Shown: positions 1 to 9,526, counted from the stretch's first letter. The stretch: DNA of 64,000 bases from JBNNGK01 sp050268245 (GCF_050268245.1 NZ_JBNNGK010000005.1:186001-250000), one strand, 5' to 3'. Notes: generated from the sequence alone by a model not told the origin. Made by a program: numbers and translations.

Positions 1-1990
1 ATCCAAGATACCGATTACGCACCCGCCATCGACGCCGGTATCCAACAAAAACGGGAAGAGGTGGAGCGCATCGCCAACAATCCTGATGCGCCAACTTTCG
101 ACAATACCGTGGTGGCGTTGGAACGCACCGGCGCGCTGTTAACGCGGGTAATGAGCGTATTTGGTGCCATGACCTCGGCCAATACCAACGACACGCTACA
201 ACAGCTAGATGAGGAAACCTCACCGAAGCTGGCGGCGCTGGATGATGCCGTGATGCTCAACAGCAAGCTTTTTGCGCGTATTAACACCATTTACCAACGG
301 CGTGATGCGCTGGATCTGGATGCGGAATCTCGTCGGCTACTGGAAGTGACCTATCAACGTTTTGAACTGGCTGGCGCTAATTTGTCTGATGCGGATAAAA
401 CCAAACTGAAGGCATTGAATCAAGAAGCGGCCACGTTGAGCACCCAGTTCACCAATAAACTGCTGACGGCGACCAAAAACGGGGCGCTGGCAGTCAGAGA
501 ACCGTCCAAGTTAGACGGCCTTTCCGCCGGGGAGATTGCCGCCGCGGCGCAGGCTGCCAGCGAACGCAATCTGGCAAACCAGTGGTTGCTGGTTTTACAC
601 AACACCACGCAACAACCTGGGTTACAAAGCCTAAGCAATCGGGATACCCGTAAAGCGCTGTTTAATGCGTCTTGGACGCGTGCCGAGCAAGGTGACGCTA
701 ACGATACCCGTCACATTATCACCCGTTTGGCCAAGGTGCGTGCGGAACAGGCTCGTTTGTTGGGCTTCCCGGATTATGCCACCTGGAAACTGCAAAATCA
801 GATGGCGAAAACGCCGAAAGCGGCGCTGAGCTTTATGCGAGATATTGTGCCGGCAGCCACCGCGCGTGCGCAACGTGAAGCCAACGATATGCAACAAATG
901 ATCGACCAACAGCAAGGCGGGTTTACCTTGGCGGCCTGGGATTGGCCGTTCTACGCTGAGCAGCGTGCGTAAGGCTAAATATGATTTGGATGAGTCACAA
1001 ATCAAACCTTATTTTGAACTGAATAACGTACTCAATAACGGTGTATTTTACGCGGCGAATTTGTTGTACGGCATCAGTTTTAAACCCCGTAACGATCTGC
1101 CGGTTTACCAGCCTGACGTGCGGGTTTATGAAGTATTTGATAAAGATGGAGAATCGTTGGCGCTGTTCTATACCGATTTCTTTAAGCGCGACAACAAGGG
1201 TGGCGGCGCTTGGATGAGCAACTTTGTCGAGCAGTCCAAGCTCAATGGCACTAAGCCGGTAATCTACAATGTCACTAACTTCACTAAACCGGCGCCGGGG
1301 CAGCCAGCGCTATTATCCTATGATGATGTGATCACGCTGTTCCACGAATTCGGCCACGCACTGCACGGCATGTTTGCCGAACAACGCTATGCAAGCCTAT
1401 CCGGCACGAATACCGCCCGCGACTTTGTCGAGTTCCCGTCGCAGTTCAACGAACATTGGGCACGTGATCCCAAGGTGTTTGCTCATTTTGCCAAGCACTA
1501 CCAAACCGGCGAGGCGATGCCGCAGGCATTGGTTGATAAGATTAACAAAGCCGATAAGTTCAACAAAGGGTATGACATGACCGAACTATTGGCCGCCGCA
1601 CTGCTGGATATGCATTGGCATAGCCTAACGGCAGGGCAGCCGCAGCAGGATGCCGATCGGTTTGAGAGCGGCGCGTTGCAACAAGAGCACATTAATCTTA
1701 GCCAAGTTCCTCCGCGCTATCGCTCCAGTTATTTCCAACATATCTGGGGGAACGGCTATGCAGCCGGTTATTACGCCTATCTGTGGACACAAATGCTGGC
1801 GGATGATGCCTTTCAATGGTTCAGCGAACACGGTGGCTTGACGGCGGAAAACGGTCAACGTTTTCGTGACGGAATATTGTCACGTGGTAACAGTCAGGAC
1901 TTGGAAAAACTGTACGTTGATTGGCGCGGCAAAGCGCCCAACATCGAACCGATGTTGATCAACCGCGGGTTGAAAGACCAGAGTCAATAA
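1..1990 (+). pseudogene. dcp: dcp, M3-family dipeptidyl carboxypeptidase, 5' end outside window, frameshifted
   Basis: Zinc metallopeptidase of family M3 that removes C-terminal dipeptides from oligopeptides. Frame 1 is open from base 1, so the gene begins upstream of the window. It ends at a TAA at 970-972. A second frame from about 965 continues the same protein to 1990 and carries the zinc motif HEFGHALH. At the joint the reading FYAEQ should be followed by VRKAKYD. One extra C, around position 964 (gagcag-C-gtgcgtaag), breaks this. No slippery run is present, so programmed frameshifting is unlikely. The catalytic half cannot be translated in frame from the native start. Either the gene is a recent pseudogene or the extra base is a sequencing error. 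Identity as an M3 peptidase is firm; the Dcp assignment comes from the sequence around the motif. Confidence 0.85.
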
Positions 1991-2003
1991 GTAAATCTGA
2001 CGT

Positions 2004-2021
2004 GGCGCGAACATTCGCGCC
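2004..2021. terminator. Hairpin between convergent dcp and hpxO
   Basis: The arms GGCGCGAA and TTCGCGCC pair perfectly around a 2-nt centre just after the dcp stop codon. No T-run follows, so it is at best a weak terminator or an mRNA 3'-end stabiliser. Confidence 0.3.
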
Positions 2022-2066
2022 TCAATTGTCACGCTATGGCGTTCGGTGCGGTCGGCGTATTAACCG

Positions 2067-3224
2067 CTAGGCCAAGGGGCCACCGAGGATCGTTTCTTTC
2101 ATTCCCGACAGGATTCGCTCACCGGTTTCGGTTTTCAGCTCTTCATACCAGCCACGCGTGACGGACATTTCTTTGCCATGCGTGATGTCGCACCGTTTAC
2201 GGGCTTTCAGTACCAGATCTTTCACCCGATAGCTGCGTTTTTCTTGATAGCGCAGCAGCGCGTCTTCGATACCTAACGAGTTGGTTTGCAGGGCGATGGC
2301 TAAAACCACTGCATCTTCCATCGCCGCACAGCCCCCTTGACCAATATCTGGCGTGGTACTGTGGCCGGCATCCCCCAACAAAGCGACGCGTCCGCGCACC
2401 AGTTGTTCAAACGGTTCAATATCGTGGATTTCGATACGGTTAGTGGTTTGCGGATCGATGGCGGCAATCAGTTTTTGCACCGGTTCAGCCCAACCGCTGA
2501 AATAGCGTTGCAGGTCGTGGCGTACCGTTGAACGATCTTCTGCCAGCCCTTTTGCCAGTGGCACATCGAAAAAGAAATAGAACCGGTTACCGGAAACCGG
2601 CATCAGCGACACGCGCTTACCTTCACCGACAAAGGTTGTCCACTGATTGGCCGGTGCAAGGGACGCATCAAGGGTGACCAAGCCGTTCCAGTTAACGTAA
2701 CCGGCATAGCGACGCTCAACCCGACGCCCCAACACATAAGGACGGATCACCGAATGTGTGCCGTCAGCCGCGATCAAAAAATCGCCGTTGGCCTGTGAAC
2801 CATCGTCAAACCAGGCAGTAACGCCCTGCGAGGATGAGTCGATGTGGGTGACTCGCTTACCGAAATGTATCTGTTCATGACCATAGGTTTCAAGCAGCAT
2901 AGTTTGTAACTCGGCACGTGCGACCGGATAGGGGCGTTCTCCCACGCTTTCTACCAACGGATCGAGGCTAAAACGCGTCAACGTTTGGCCGTACCACGCA
3001 TCCTGATAAGCCATATACTGCATCGCGCCGCCTAACGCCCGCAGCTGTTCTTTCATTCCGAGGTAATTCAGGCACTTTACGCCGTTAGGCCACAGGGAAA
3101 TGGCGGCGCCAACCGGCTTGATCTGCTTAACCGCTTCGAATACTTCGGTTTCAATACCACAACGTTTTAATGCAATGGCGCTGCACAGGCCGCCAATGCC
3201 CCCACCAATAATGATTGCTTTCAT
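2067..3224 (-). CDS. hpxO: HpxO-type FAD-dependent urate hydroxylase
   Basis: Flavoprotein monooxygenase that converts urate to 5-hydroxyisourate with NADH and O2, a step in purine catabolism. The 385 residues open with the FAD dinucleotide motif GGGIGGL. They carry ADGTHS near residue 165 and the second FAD motif GDAGHSTTPDIGQGG near residue 290. The sequence resembles Klebsiella HpxO closely through YAGYVNWNGLV, RFYFFFDVPL and the KARKRCDITHGK segment. The ATG at 3224 is chosen over upstream codons because TAAGGAG lies 9 nt before it. It stands alone: no hpxP, hpxQ or allantoinase genes are next to it. Its divergent neighbour is a molybdopterin dehydrogenase set, which raises the possibility of a shared purine or N-heterocycle role. 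Confidence 0.88.
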   Translation of the reverse strand: MKAIIIGGGIGGLCSAIALKRCGIETEVFEAVKQIKPVGAAISLWPNGVKCLNYLGMKEQLRALGGAMQYMAYQDAWYGQTLTRFSLDPLVESVGERPYPVARAELQTMLLETYGHEQIHFGKRVTHIDSSSQGVTAWFDDGSQANGDFLIAADGTHSVIRPYVLGRRVERRYAGYVNWNGLVTLDASLAPANQWTTFVGEGKRVSLMPVSGNRFYFFFDVPLAKGLAEDRSTVRHDLQRYFSGWAEPVQKLIAAIDPQTTNRIEIHDIEPFEQLVRGRVALLGDAGHSTTPDIGQGGCAAMEDAVVLAIALQTNSLGIEDALLRYQEKRSYRVKDLVLKARKRCDITHGKEMSVTRGWYEELKTETGERILSGMKETILGGPLA

Positions 3225-3519
3225 TGTTTGCATCTCCTTACGTGATAGTGAGGAAAAGCAATTTCCATACCAGGGGCCCAAATATGCGGCAATCCGTCTA
3301 TCAACGGCATAAACCCGGTAACAAGTAGCGCGATGATGGTGCAAAAAACGCGCCGTTGAACCGCGATAACGCATTCCGCGCGCTATTCCACCGCCGTTAA
3401 ATAATTCGACTACGCTAAAACTGTTGCGCTTAAGCCCGTGGGCGTGGCGTAAACCCTAAACTATAAAAATTCCGTTGCCGTTATGAACCTAACGATCGGC
3501 ATTTCAGGAGCGATGAGCA

Positions 3520-5721
3520 ATGAAACTACCTTCACTCCCGCTGACGCGGCGGCGGTTTATCGTGAGTTCCGGCGCATTAGTGATCGGCGCTTACCTGCCG
3601 GCGAGCGGTGCATTGGCGCGTGCTGGCACGGCGTCAGCCGACATCTTTGAACCTAATGCTTTCGTGCAGATAAGCCAGGACGGTATCGTGACCGTACTGA
3701 GTAAGCACACCGAAGTAGGGCAAGGCGTTTATACCGGCATGGCGACGTTAGTCGCGGAAGAGTTGGATGCCGATTGGGCACAGGTGCGGGTGATTGCCGC
3801 CCCGGTCGATACCGCCATCTATAAAAATCTGTCGTTTGGCTTTCAGGGCACGGGGGGCTCGAGCTCGGTCGCCAATGCTTATCAACAGATGCGTAGCATG
3901 GGCGCAATGGCGCGGGCGATGCTGGTGCAGGCTGCGGCCAGTCAGTGGCAGGTTAACCCGCAAGACATTCGCGTTCATCAAGGCAAGATTCGCCATGCGG
4001 CCAGTGGGCGGGAAACCGGCTTCGGTGAGTTGGCCGCGTTGGCGGCCCGGTTAACGCCCCCGGATCCCAGCCGATTAACGCTGAAAGACCCCGCAGACTT
4101 CAGTCTGATTGGCAAAAAAACGGGGTTACATCGGGTAGATTCCGTGGCGAAAACTAACGGCAGCGCGTTGTTTGCGCAAGATATTCATGAGCCAGATATG
4201 CTGACCGTCACGCTGCTTAAGCCGCCGCGTTTTGGCGGCAAACTGGTGTCATTTGATGCCAGCGAAGCGCTCAGCATCCCTGATGTGGTGATGGTTAAAC
4301 AGACCGATACCGGCATTGCGGTGTATGCCAAAAACACCTGGGCGGCGATTAAAGGGCGTGAAAAACTGCGCGCCGAATGGGATGACACGCAGGCGGAAAA
4401 ACGCAGCACGGCGCAGATCTTTGCCGAGTTTCGGCAAAAAGCGCAGCAGCCTGGCGTGGTCGCCGCCAGCCATGGCAAGCCGGATGCGGCATTTGCCGAT
4501 GCCGACAGAATCATTGAAGCAGAATATACCTTTCCCTATGTGGCTCATGCGCCGATGGAACCGCTGGACGGTTACCTGTTCTGGGATGGCGAAAGCGTCA
4601 AGGCGCGCTACGGCTGCCAAATTCAGACGCTGGATCACGCCCAACTGTGTGATTTGTTCAAACTACCAGCGGAAAAAGTCACCATAGAAACCCTGTTAGC
4701 CGGCGGCAGCTTTGGCCGACGTATCGATCTGGGTAATCCGGTATTGGGACCCGATCTGGTTGCCGATATGGCCGCCGCTGCCAAGGCGCTGGGGCCGGGA
4801 CATGGCGTGAAAGTGGTCTGGACGCGCGAAGATGACATCCGTAATGGCTGGTATCGGCCGATGGTGTTACATCGCCTGCGTGCGGCGATCCGGGACGGTA
4901 ACATTGTGAGTTGGACCAACACCATCGTCGGCCACTCATTCACCGTCAACAGTGCGCTGTCATCAATGGTCAATAAGGGCGTTGATCAGCTGATGATCGA
5001 GGGTGCCAGCGTGATTCCTTATGGTGTTGAAAACTTTCGCTGTGATGCGCACATTGTGCCGGGCAAGGTGCCGACGACGTCATTGAGATCGGTTGCCAGC
5101 ACGCATACTGGCCACGCGGTGGAGTGTTTTATCGATCAACTGTTACAGGAGATAGCCCAAGATCCGGTTGAAGGACGTCTGGCCTTGATGCAGGGGACGC
5201 CGCGCGGCGCTGGCGTGCTACGCGCGGTGGCGCGTGCCGCTAACTGGCAAGGGGCGAAGGTGAGTGATGGACGGGCGCGTGGCGTGGCCGTCGCCAAAGC
5301 GTTTGATACCCATGTGGCGCAAATCGCGGAGGTGTCGATCGGGGAAGGGGGCATTCCGCGCGTTCATAAAGTGTGGTGCGCGGTAGATTGCGGCGTAGCG
5401 ATAAACCCGGACGTGATTCGAGCGCAAATTGAGGGCGGTATCGGCTATGGCTTAAGCATGGCGCTGTACGGCAACATCACGCTGAAGGATGGATTGATAG
5501 AACAATCTAACTTCAACAATTTCCGCCCGTTGCGGATGGATGAAATGCCAGACATTGAGGTCATCATCGTGCCTTCTAATGAAAAACCGACCGGCGTTGG
5601 CGAACTGGGTGTACCGACCATTGCCCCAGCCGTCGCGAATGCGCTCGCGCTGCTGGGGCGGCCACGCTCGTCGTTGAATCTGCCATTACATCGTCCCCAC
5701 GGCTCACCTGCCGACGTCTGA
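3520..5721 (+). CDS. Periplasmic molybdopterin aldehyde/N-heterocycle dehydrogenase, large subunit
   Basis: Large catalytic subunit of the xanthine oxidase superfamily, of the isoquinoline-1-oxidoreductase/aldehyde dehydrogenase type that passes electrons to a cytochrome c. The N terminus is a Tat signal (RRRFIVSS, then a hydrophobic stretch and an Ala-rich cleavage region), so the holoenzyme folds in the cytoplasm and is exported. GGSFGRR, in the cofactor-binding region, and the conserved GVGELGVP, whose Glu is the usual catalytic base, are both visible. The length of 733 residues is normal for the family. It heads a three-gene operon (large subunit, Fe-S subunit, cytochrome) with gaps of 14 and 10 nt. 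The substrate cannot be read from sequence. The best guesses are an aldehyde or a nitrogen heterocycle. Confidence 0.86.
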   Translation: MKLPSLPLTRRRFIVSSGALVIGAYLPASGALARAGTASADIFEPNAFVQISQDGIVTVLSKHTEVGQGVYTGMATLVAEELDADWAQVRVIAAPVDTAIYKNLSFGFQGTGGSSSVANAYQQMRSMGAMARAMLVQAAASQWQVNPQDIRVHQGKIRHAASGRETGFGELAALAARLTPPDPSRLTLKDPADFSLIGKKTGLHRVDSVAKTNGSALFAQDIHEPDMLTVTLLKPPRFGGKLVSFDASEALSIPDVVMVKQTDTGIAVYAKNTWAAIKGREKLRAEWDDTQAEKRSTAQIFAEFRQKAQQPGVVAASHGKPDAAFADADRIIEAEYTFPYVAHAPMEPLDGYLFWDGESVKARYGCQIQTLDHAQLCDLFKLPAEKVTIETLLAGGSFGRRIDLGNPVLGPDLVADMAAAAKALGPGHGVKVVWTREDDIRNGWYRPMVLHRLRAAIRDGNIVSWTNTIVGHSFTVNSALSSMVNKGVDQLMIEGASVIPYGVENFRCDAHIVPGKVPTTSLRSVASTHTGHAVECFIDQLLQEIAQDPVEGRLALMQGTPRGAGVLRAVARAANWQGAKVSDGRARGVAVAKAFDTHVAQIAEVSIGEGGIPRVHKVWCAVDCGVAINPDVIRAQIEGGIGYGLSMALYGNITLKDGLIEQSNFNNFRPLRMDEMPDIEVIIVPSNEKPTGVGELGVPTIAPAVANALALLGRPRSSLNLPLHRPHGSPADV

Positions 5722-5735
5722 ATAAGGAGAACAAC

Positions 5736-6194
5736 ATGATTACCTTAATGGTGAATGAACAATCGCTGACGTTTGACGGTGACACGACGATGCCGCTGTT
5801 ATGGTTCTTGCGTGATGAAGCGGGGTTAACCGGCACCAAATTTGGTTGCGGTATCGCACTGTGCGGCGCCTGTACGGTACATCTTGATGGTGTGCCGGTG
5901 CGGGCTTGTGTCACACCGATTGCATCGGCAGTGGGGAAGAAAATCACCACCATTGAAGCCATCAGCGAAACCCCGGAGGGTAAGGCGGTGCAGGACGCTT
6001 GGGTTAACCTTGATGTGGTGCAGTGCGGTTATTGTCAGTCCGGCCAAATTATGAGCGCCAGCGCACTGTTGTCACAAACGCACACGCCCAGCGATGCAGA
6101 CATTGACGCGGCGATGAGTGGCAATGTCTGCCGTTGCGCGACCTATGTGCGCATTCGTGCCGCTATTCATCAGGCCGCCAAAACCTTGGACTAA
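5736..6194 (+). CDS. [2Fe-2S] small subunit of molybdopterin dehydrogenase
   Basis: Iron-sulfur subunit that relays electrons from the molybdenum centre to the cytochrome encoded next. It has 152 residues. The plant-type ferredoxin cluster is at CGIALCGAC with a later Cys (residues about 42-61). The second, helical cluster is at CGYCQSG and CRC (about residues 100-136). It has no signal peptide, so it would be exported by riding with the Tat-bearing large subunit. TAAGGAGAA precedes the ATG with good spacing. Both clusters look complete. Confidence 0.93.
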   Translation: MITLMVNEQSLTFDGDTTMPLLWFLRDEAGLTGTKFGCGIALCGACTVHLDGVPVRACVTPIASAVGKKITTIEAISETPEGKAVQDAWVNLDVVQCGYCQSGQIMSASALLSQTHTPSDADIDAAMSGNVCRCATYVRIRAAIHQAAKTLD

Positions 6195-6204
6195 GGGGAA
6201 ACCA

Positions 6205-7509
6205 ATGATCAAACTCCTGAAGGGGTTATTAGGGCTGGCGATTGCTGGCGTGGTGATAGTAGGGGGCTTTGCGGTGTATACCCTGCTGCGGTCACAGGGG
6301 CCGGAACCGAGATCCCCCATTGCCGGTGCGCCTGTCGGCATCAACGGTAGCGTGGCGCGCGGCGAATACTTAGCCCGTGCTGCCGACTGTGTGGCTTGCC
6401 ATACCGCACCCGGTGGCACGCCCTACGCCGGAGGTTTAGCGTTTAAACTGCCGTTTGGCACGCTGTATGGTACGAATATCACGCCAGATAAAGAAACCGG
6501 TATTGGTAATTGGAGTGATGAGGAGTTTGTGCGTGCCGTAAGGCAGGGTATTGCTCCGCATGGCAATCTTTACCCAGCGATGCCCTACACCGCGTATACC
6601 GCAATGAGCCTAGAGGATGTGCTCGCCATTAAGGCCTATCTGTTCAGTTTGCCGCCGGTAAAACAAGCTAACCCGCCAAACGCGTTGCCTTTTCCGTTCA
6701 ATCAGCGCTGGGGCATGACGTTTTGGAATCTGGCGTTCTTTGACGACAAACGTTTTGAAATAAACCGCCAACACGATGAGCAGTGGAATCGAGGGGCCTA
6801 TTTGGCTACCGCGTTAGGGCACTGCGGTGAATGCCACACGCCGCGCAATCTGGGGTTTGGCCTCAAGCAGAGTAAGCATTTGAGCGGCGCGGTGATCCAG
6901 GGGTGGTTTGCCGCCAATATCACCCCGGATGAACAGACCGGTATTGGCAGTTGGAGCGACGCGCAACTGTCACAATATCTGGCAAACGGCCATGCACCCG
7001 GCCGTAGCAGCGCCTCTGGCCCGATGGCGGAGGCGGTGGAACACAGCCTTCAATTCTTAACGCCGGCGGATAATCAGGCGCTAGTGAACTATTTGCGCAA
7101 TATTGAACCCATTGCCGGTGATCGTGCCAGCGCAGTCAATTTGCAGCCCAAAGCGGCGTTGGCCTCTAGCGCGGTATTGCCCGCAGGGCAGGACAACACG
7201 CTGGGGCGTCGGTTATTTGCCGGTGATTGCAGCGGCTGCCATCAATGGGATGGTGAAGGTCGTCAGACCAAATATGCCTCGCTGGTTGGCAGCACAGCGG
7301 TGAATGATCCCCAAGGGCGCAGCGTAGTGCAGGCGATTTTAAAAGGAACACACATTACCATCGGCGGCCAGCGCGCCTTTATGCCGGAGTTTGGCGCACA
7401 GTATTCGGATGAAGAAGTGGCGGCAGTGGCAAATTATGTGGTGAGCCACTTCGGAGATAAACAGGGTACGGTGAGCGCTAAACAGGTTGCAGAACAACGC
7501 CAACAGTAA
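6205..7509 (+). CDS. Membrane-anchored triheme cytochrome c subunit
   Basis: Cytochrome c subunit that carries electrons from the periplasmic dehydrogenase towards the quinone pool or an oxidase. Three heme c motifs are visible: CVACH near residue 65, CGECH near 210 and CSGCH near 340. One N-terminal membrane segment (residues 6-28) acts as signal or anchor. The 434-residue start at ATG 6205 has AGGGGAA in front. An upstream in-frame codon inside the Fe-S gene is not needed. This three-domain layout is the one seen in acetic-acid-type alcohol and aldehyde dehydrogenase complexes. Confidence 0.9.
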   Translation: MIKLLKGLLGLAIAGVVIVGGFAVYTLLRSQGPEPRSPIAGAPVGINGSVARGEYLARAADCVACHTAPGGTPYAGGLAFKLPFGTLYGTNITPDKETGIGNWSDEEFVRAVRQGIAPHGNLYPAMPYTAYTAMSLEDVLAIKAYLFSLPPVKQANPPNALPFPFNQRWGMTFWNLAFFDDKRFEINRQHDEQWNRGAYLATALGHCGECHTPRNLGFGLKQSKHLSGAVIQGWFAANITPDEQTGIGSWSDAQLSQYLANGHAPGRSSASGPMAEAVEHSLQFLTPADNQALVNYLRNIEPIAGDRASAVNLQPKAALASSAVLPAGQDNTLGRRLFAGDCSGCHQWDGEGRQTKYASLVGSTAVNDPQGRSVVQAILKGTHITIGGQRAFMPEFGAQYSDEEVAAVANYVVSHFGDKQGTVSAKQVAEQRQQ

Positions 7510-7519
7510 TCAGCCGCAG

Positions 7520-7544
7520 GGGGCGATTGATCGTTACTCGCCCC
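7520..7544 (+). terminator. Possible terminator after the dehydrogenase operon
   Basis: GGGGCGA and TCGCCCC can pair around an 11-nt loop starting 11 nt after the cytochrome stop. The following TTGCGACG is not a T-run, so the call is weak. Confidence 0.3.
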
Positions 7545-7588
7545 TTGCGACGTTGTAGATTTATGCTGGCGTGGTTTGCCTATCATGC

Positions 7589-8122
7589 TTACAGTTTGCT
7601 GCGATACGCCTCCTGCACGCGAACCAATGTCGCCCAAAATGGACGTGCCGGTTGATCGTGCAGACGGTCGACCAAAATATCCAGATGCGTATGCCAGCCG
7701 CCGGCAACGCTGAGCATTTGATCGCGGTTTGCCAAACGGCGATGGGTGACGGTGAGCAACACGTTCTCACCCTGTTCGGTCAGCTCGAAGGTGACCTCTG
7801 ACGGGCGGCTATTCTCTTGCTCTTCCCACGTGAAGCTCAATACGCGGGGGGGAAACAGACAGGTAATGCGCCCCAGATTGGTGACGCTGCCGCTGAATTT
7901 TTTAAATTCCGGCGGCGGTGGCTCGTTTTTCCCTGCCAGTTCGGCATTGTGGAACACTAGTGCCAGCGGCGCGCCGACTTCCAGTTCCATGTCGCCGGCA
8001 GCCAACCAGGTTGCTCGCTTGTCGGACTCGGTCAAATAGGCCCACACGCGCTCGATGGGGCCCGGTAGCAGACGTTGAATACGCAGCGTGCCCGTTTCTA
8101 TCATCATACCGTAGTCATTCAT
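7589..8122 (-). CDS. SRPBCC (AHSA1/START-like) family protein
   Basis: A 177-residue protein of the SRPBCC hydrophobic-pocket fold, in the Aha1-C-terminal-domain-like branch. The opening GTLRIQRLLPGPIERVWAYL is typical, as is FTWEE followed by a helical C terminus. Such proteins commonly sit in two-gene operons with an ArsR regulator, as here: its ATG overlaps the regulator's stop codon as ATGA. The ligand is unknown. No catalytic residues are recognisable. Confidence 0.85.
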   Translation of the reverse strand: MNDYGMMIETGTLRIQRLLPGPIERVWAYLTESDKRATWLAAGDMELEVGAPLALVFHNAELAGKNEPPPPEFKKFSGSVTNLGRITCLFPPRVLSFTWEEQENSRPSEVTFELTEQGENVLLTVTHRRLANRDQMLSVAGGWHTHLDILVDRLHDQPARPFWATLVRVQEAYRSKL

Positions 8123-8472
8123 GGTTCACTCCTTGGGGGATCTGAAGCGGCCTGACGCAACGTGTTTTCCAATGCGTCGAGCCGCTCCGTCCAAAACTGT
8201 TCATAGGTTTGCAGCCATTGCATGACCTGCGCCATCGGCCCAGGGTCGAGTCGGCAAATATGGTTTCTTCCTTGCACGGTTCGTTGCACCAACCCGGCTT
8301 GTTCCAGCGTTTTGATGTGCTTGGAAGCCCCGGCAAATGACATGTTAAACGGCGCAGCCAGCTCGCCGACGCTGTGGTCGCCTTCAGCTAACGTGCGCAA
8401 GATGGCACGTCGTGTGGGGTCAGACAGCGCATGAAAGATGGTGTCCAACGGAGAGGAAGATAATTTAACCAT
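8119..8472 (-). CDS. ArsR-family winged-helix repressor
   Basis: Small (117-residue) ArsR-type regulator. It has the typical FHALSDPTRRAIL opening, a winged helix in which NMSFAGASKHIKTLEQAGLV is the recognition region, and a C-terminal helix rich in Trp and Glu. No metal-binding Cys pair is present, which fits the SRPBCC-linked subgroup that does not sense metals. The start at 8472 (MVKL) matches where family members begin. Earlier in-frame ATGs lie inside the operator region. The start codon itself sits inside a palindrome (8464-8481), which suggests tight autorepression. Confidence 0.85.
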   Translation of the reverse strand: MVKLSSSPLDTIFHALSDPTRRAILRTLAEGDHSVGELAAPFNMSFAGASKHIKTLEQAGLVQRTVQGRNHICRLDPGPMAQVMQWLQTYEQFWTERLDALENTLRQAASDPPRSEP

Positions 8473-8481
8473 GTGGTTAAA
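8464..8481. promoter_or_regulatory. Operator palindrome 1 for the ArsR regulator
   Basis: TTTAACCA-TG-TGGTTAAA is a perfect 8-bp inverted repeat covering the ArsR start codon. It closely resembles a second copy 39 bp away, so it is probably the regulator's binding site. Confidence 0.65.
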
Positions 8482-8502
8482 TATAGAACAGCCTTGGAGA
8501 TA

Positions 8503-8520
8503 TTCAACCATGTTGTTGAA
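8503..8520. promoter_or_regulatory. Operator palindrome 2 for the ArsR regulator
   Basis: TTCAACCA-TG-TTGTTGAA matches the first palindrome at most positions, and 7 of 8 arm positions pair. The centre-to-centre distance of 39 bp is close to four helical turns, so dimers would bind on one face of the DNA. Confidence 0.6.
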
Positions 8521-8565
8521 CATTTTTTCAGCGCAGCGGCATCGCCGCGTCAAACGATACGTCGC

Positions 8566-9267
8566 TCACGTATCCGGACGATCGGCGGCCACGATCGCGG
8601 TGATCGTGCCGTCTTGTTGCCATTGCTTAATCTGGGTGCAAAGGTAAGCATGCAATGCCATTTTTGCATTAGGCACACAGATGGCCTGATTGATCTGAGT
8701 AAAACTGTCTTTTAACACGCGAAACTGCGGATGGTTTTTTGCCGCCTGCGCCAACGGTTGGCGTACGCCAGCGGCCATATCGCCTTCGCCTTGTAAAAAC
8801 GCGCTAATCGCCTGTTGTGAGGACGGTAAGCGATTCAGCGTTGCCTGCGTTAACGTTCGGCTGAGGTATAAATCATAGGCGGCACCTTTTCCTACGTTGA
8901 TCACGACGTCAGGCCGGTCCATCTGTTTAACGCTTTGCCATGGCGAGGCGGCATTAACCAGTAGCGTACCTTCAATACTGAGGTACGGTTCGGTAAAACT
9001 GAGTACCGTTTGTCGTTTAGGATCGATAGCCAGAAAGGCCATATCCCAACGATGTTTATCGGCGTCATCGACTACCTTGCCCGCAGTGGGATAGGTGATA
9101 AAGTGGGCTGAGACACCAAGCTGGTCGGCAATCTTACGCGCCAATTGCACGGTAATCCCATCGGGTTGGCCTTTGTCATCAAGCCGGGCTAAGACACTGT
9201 TGCCAAGATTAATGGCAACGGTTAATGCGGTCGGGTGTAGTAAGTCACTCTGGGCGCGTTTTGGCAC
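8566..9267 (-). CDS. Solute-binding-protein family 3-like protein without signal peptide
   Basis: A 233-residue protein of the amino-acid-type extracellular solute-binding fold. ALTVAINLGN starts the first lobe, WDMAFLAIDPKR and FTEPYL are standard in it, and DVVINVGKGAAYDLYLSRTL begins the second lobe. A GTG start at 9267 is preceded by GAGGAGGAT. No hydrophobic signal peptide is present, and no permease or ATPase is adjacent. It is therefore either cytoplasmic, exported some other way, or an orphan that has lost its leader. The ligand is unknown. Confidence 0.75.
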   Translation of the reverse strand: MPKRAQSDLLHPTALTVAINLGNSVLARLDDKGQPDGITVQLARKIADQLGVSAHFITYPTAGKVVDDADKHRWDMAFLAIDPKRQTVLSFTEPYLSIEGTLLVNAASPWQSVKQMDRPDVVINVGKGAAYDLYLSRTLTQATLNRLPSSQQAISAFLQGEGDMAAGVRQPLAQAAKNHPQFRVLKDSFTQINQAICVPNAKMALHAYLCTQIKQWQQDGTITAIVAADRPDT

Positions 9268-9526
9268 AACATCCTCCTCATTGGCCTGGCAAGGTGTCGC
9301 CGGGCATTAGCTGCGGCGCGAAAGATGTGCCACACGCTCTACAGTGTAGGCTAGCCGCTAACAGCCATACAACTGCCACGAGCGGCCGCAGATAGCGTGG
9401 GCAGGTGGATATTGGTTAACCAACCTGTGATGGGTGGCTGATAAATAATAGAGGGGAAAACAGCGTATTGCGCGGGTTGGGGCTTTGCGCCATGCTAAAC
9501 CTACCCTTTCTTGCAGGACGCGAATA

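Noticed and set aside
955..975. Programmed ribosomal frameshift in dcp
   Set aside because: No slippery heptamer or downstream structure at the joint, and Dcp is not known to use frameshifting.
965..1990. A separate short metallopeptidase gene starting at GTG 965
   Set aside because: The two frames align end to end as one M3 peptidase with a one-base insertion; no start signal for a second gene.
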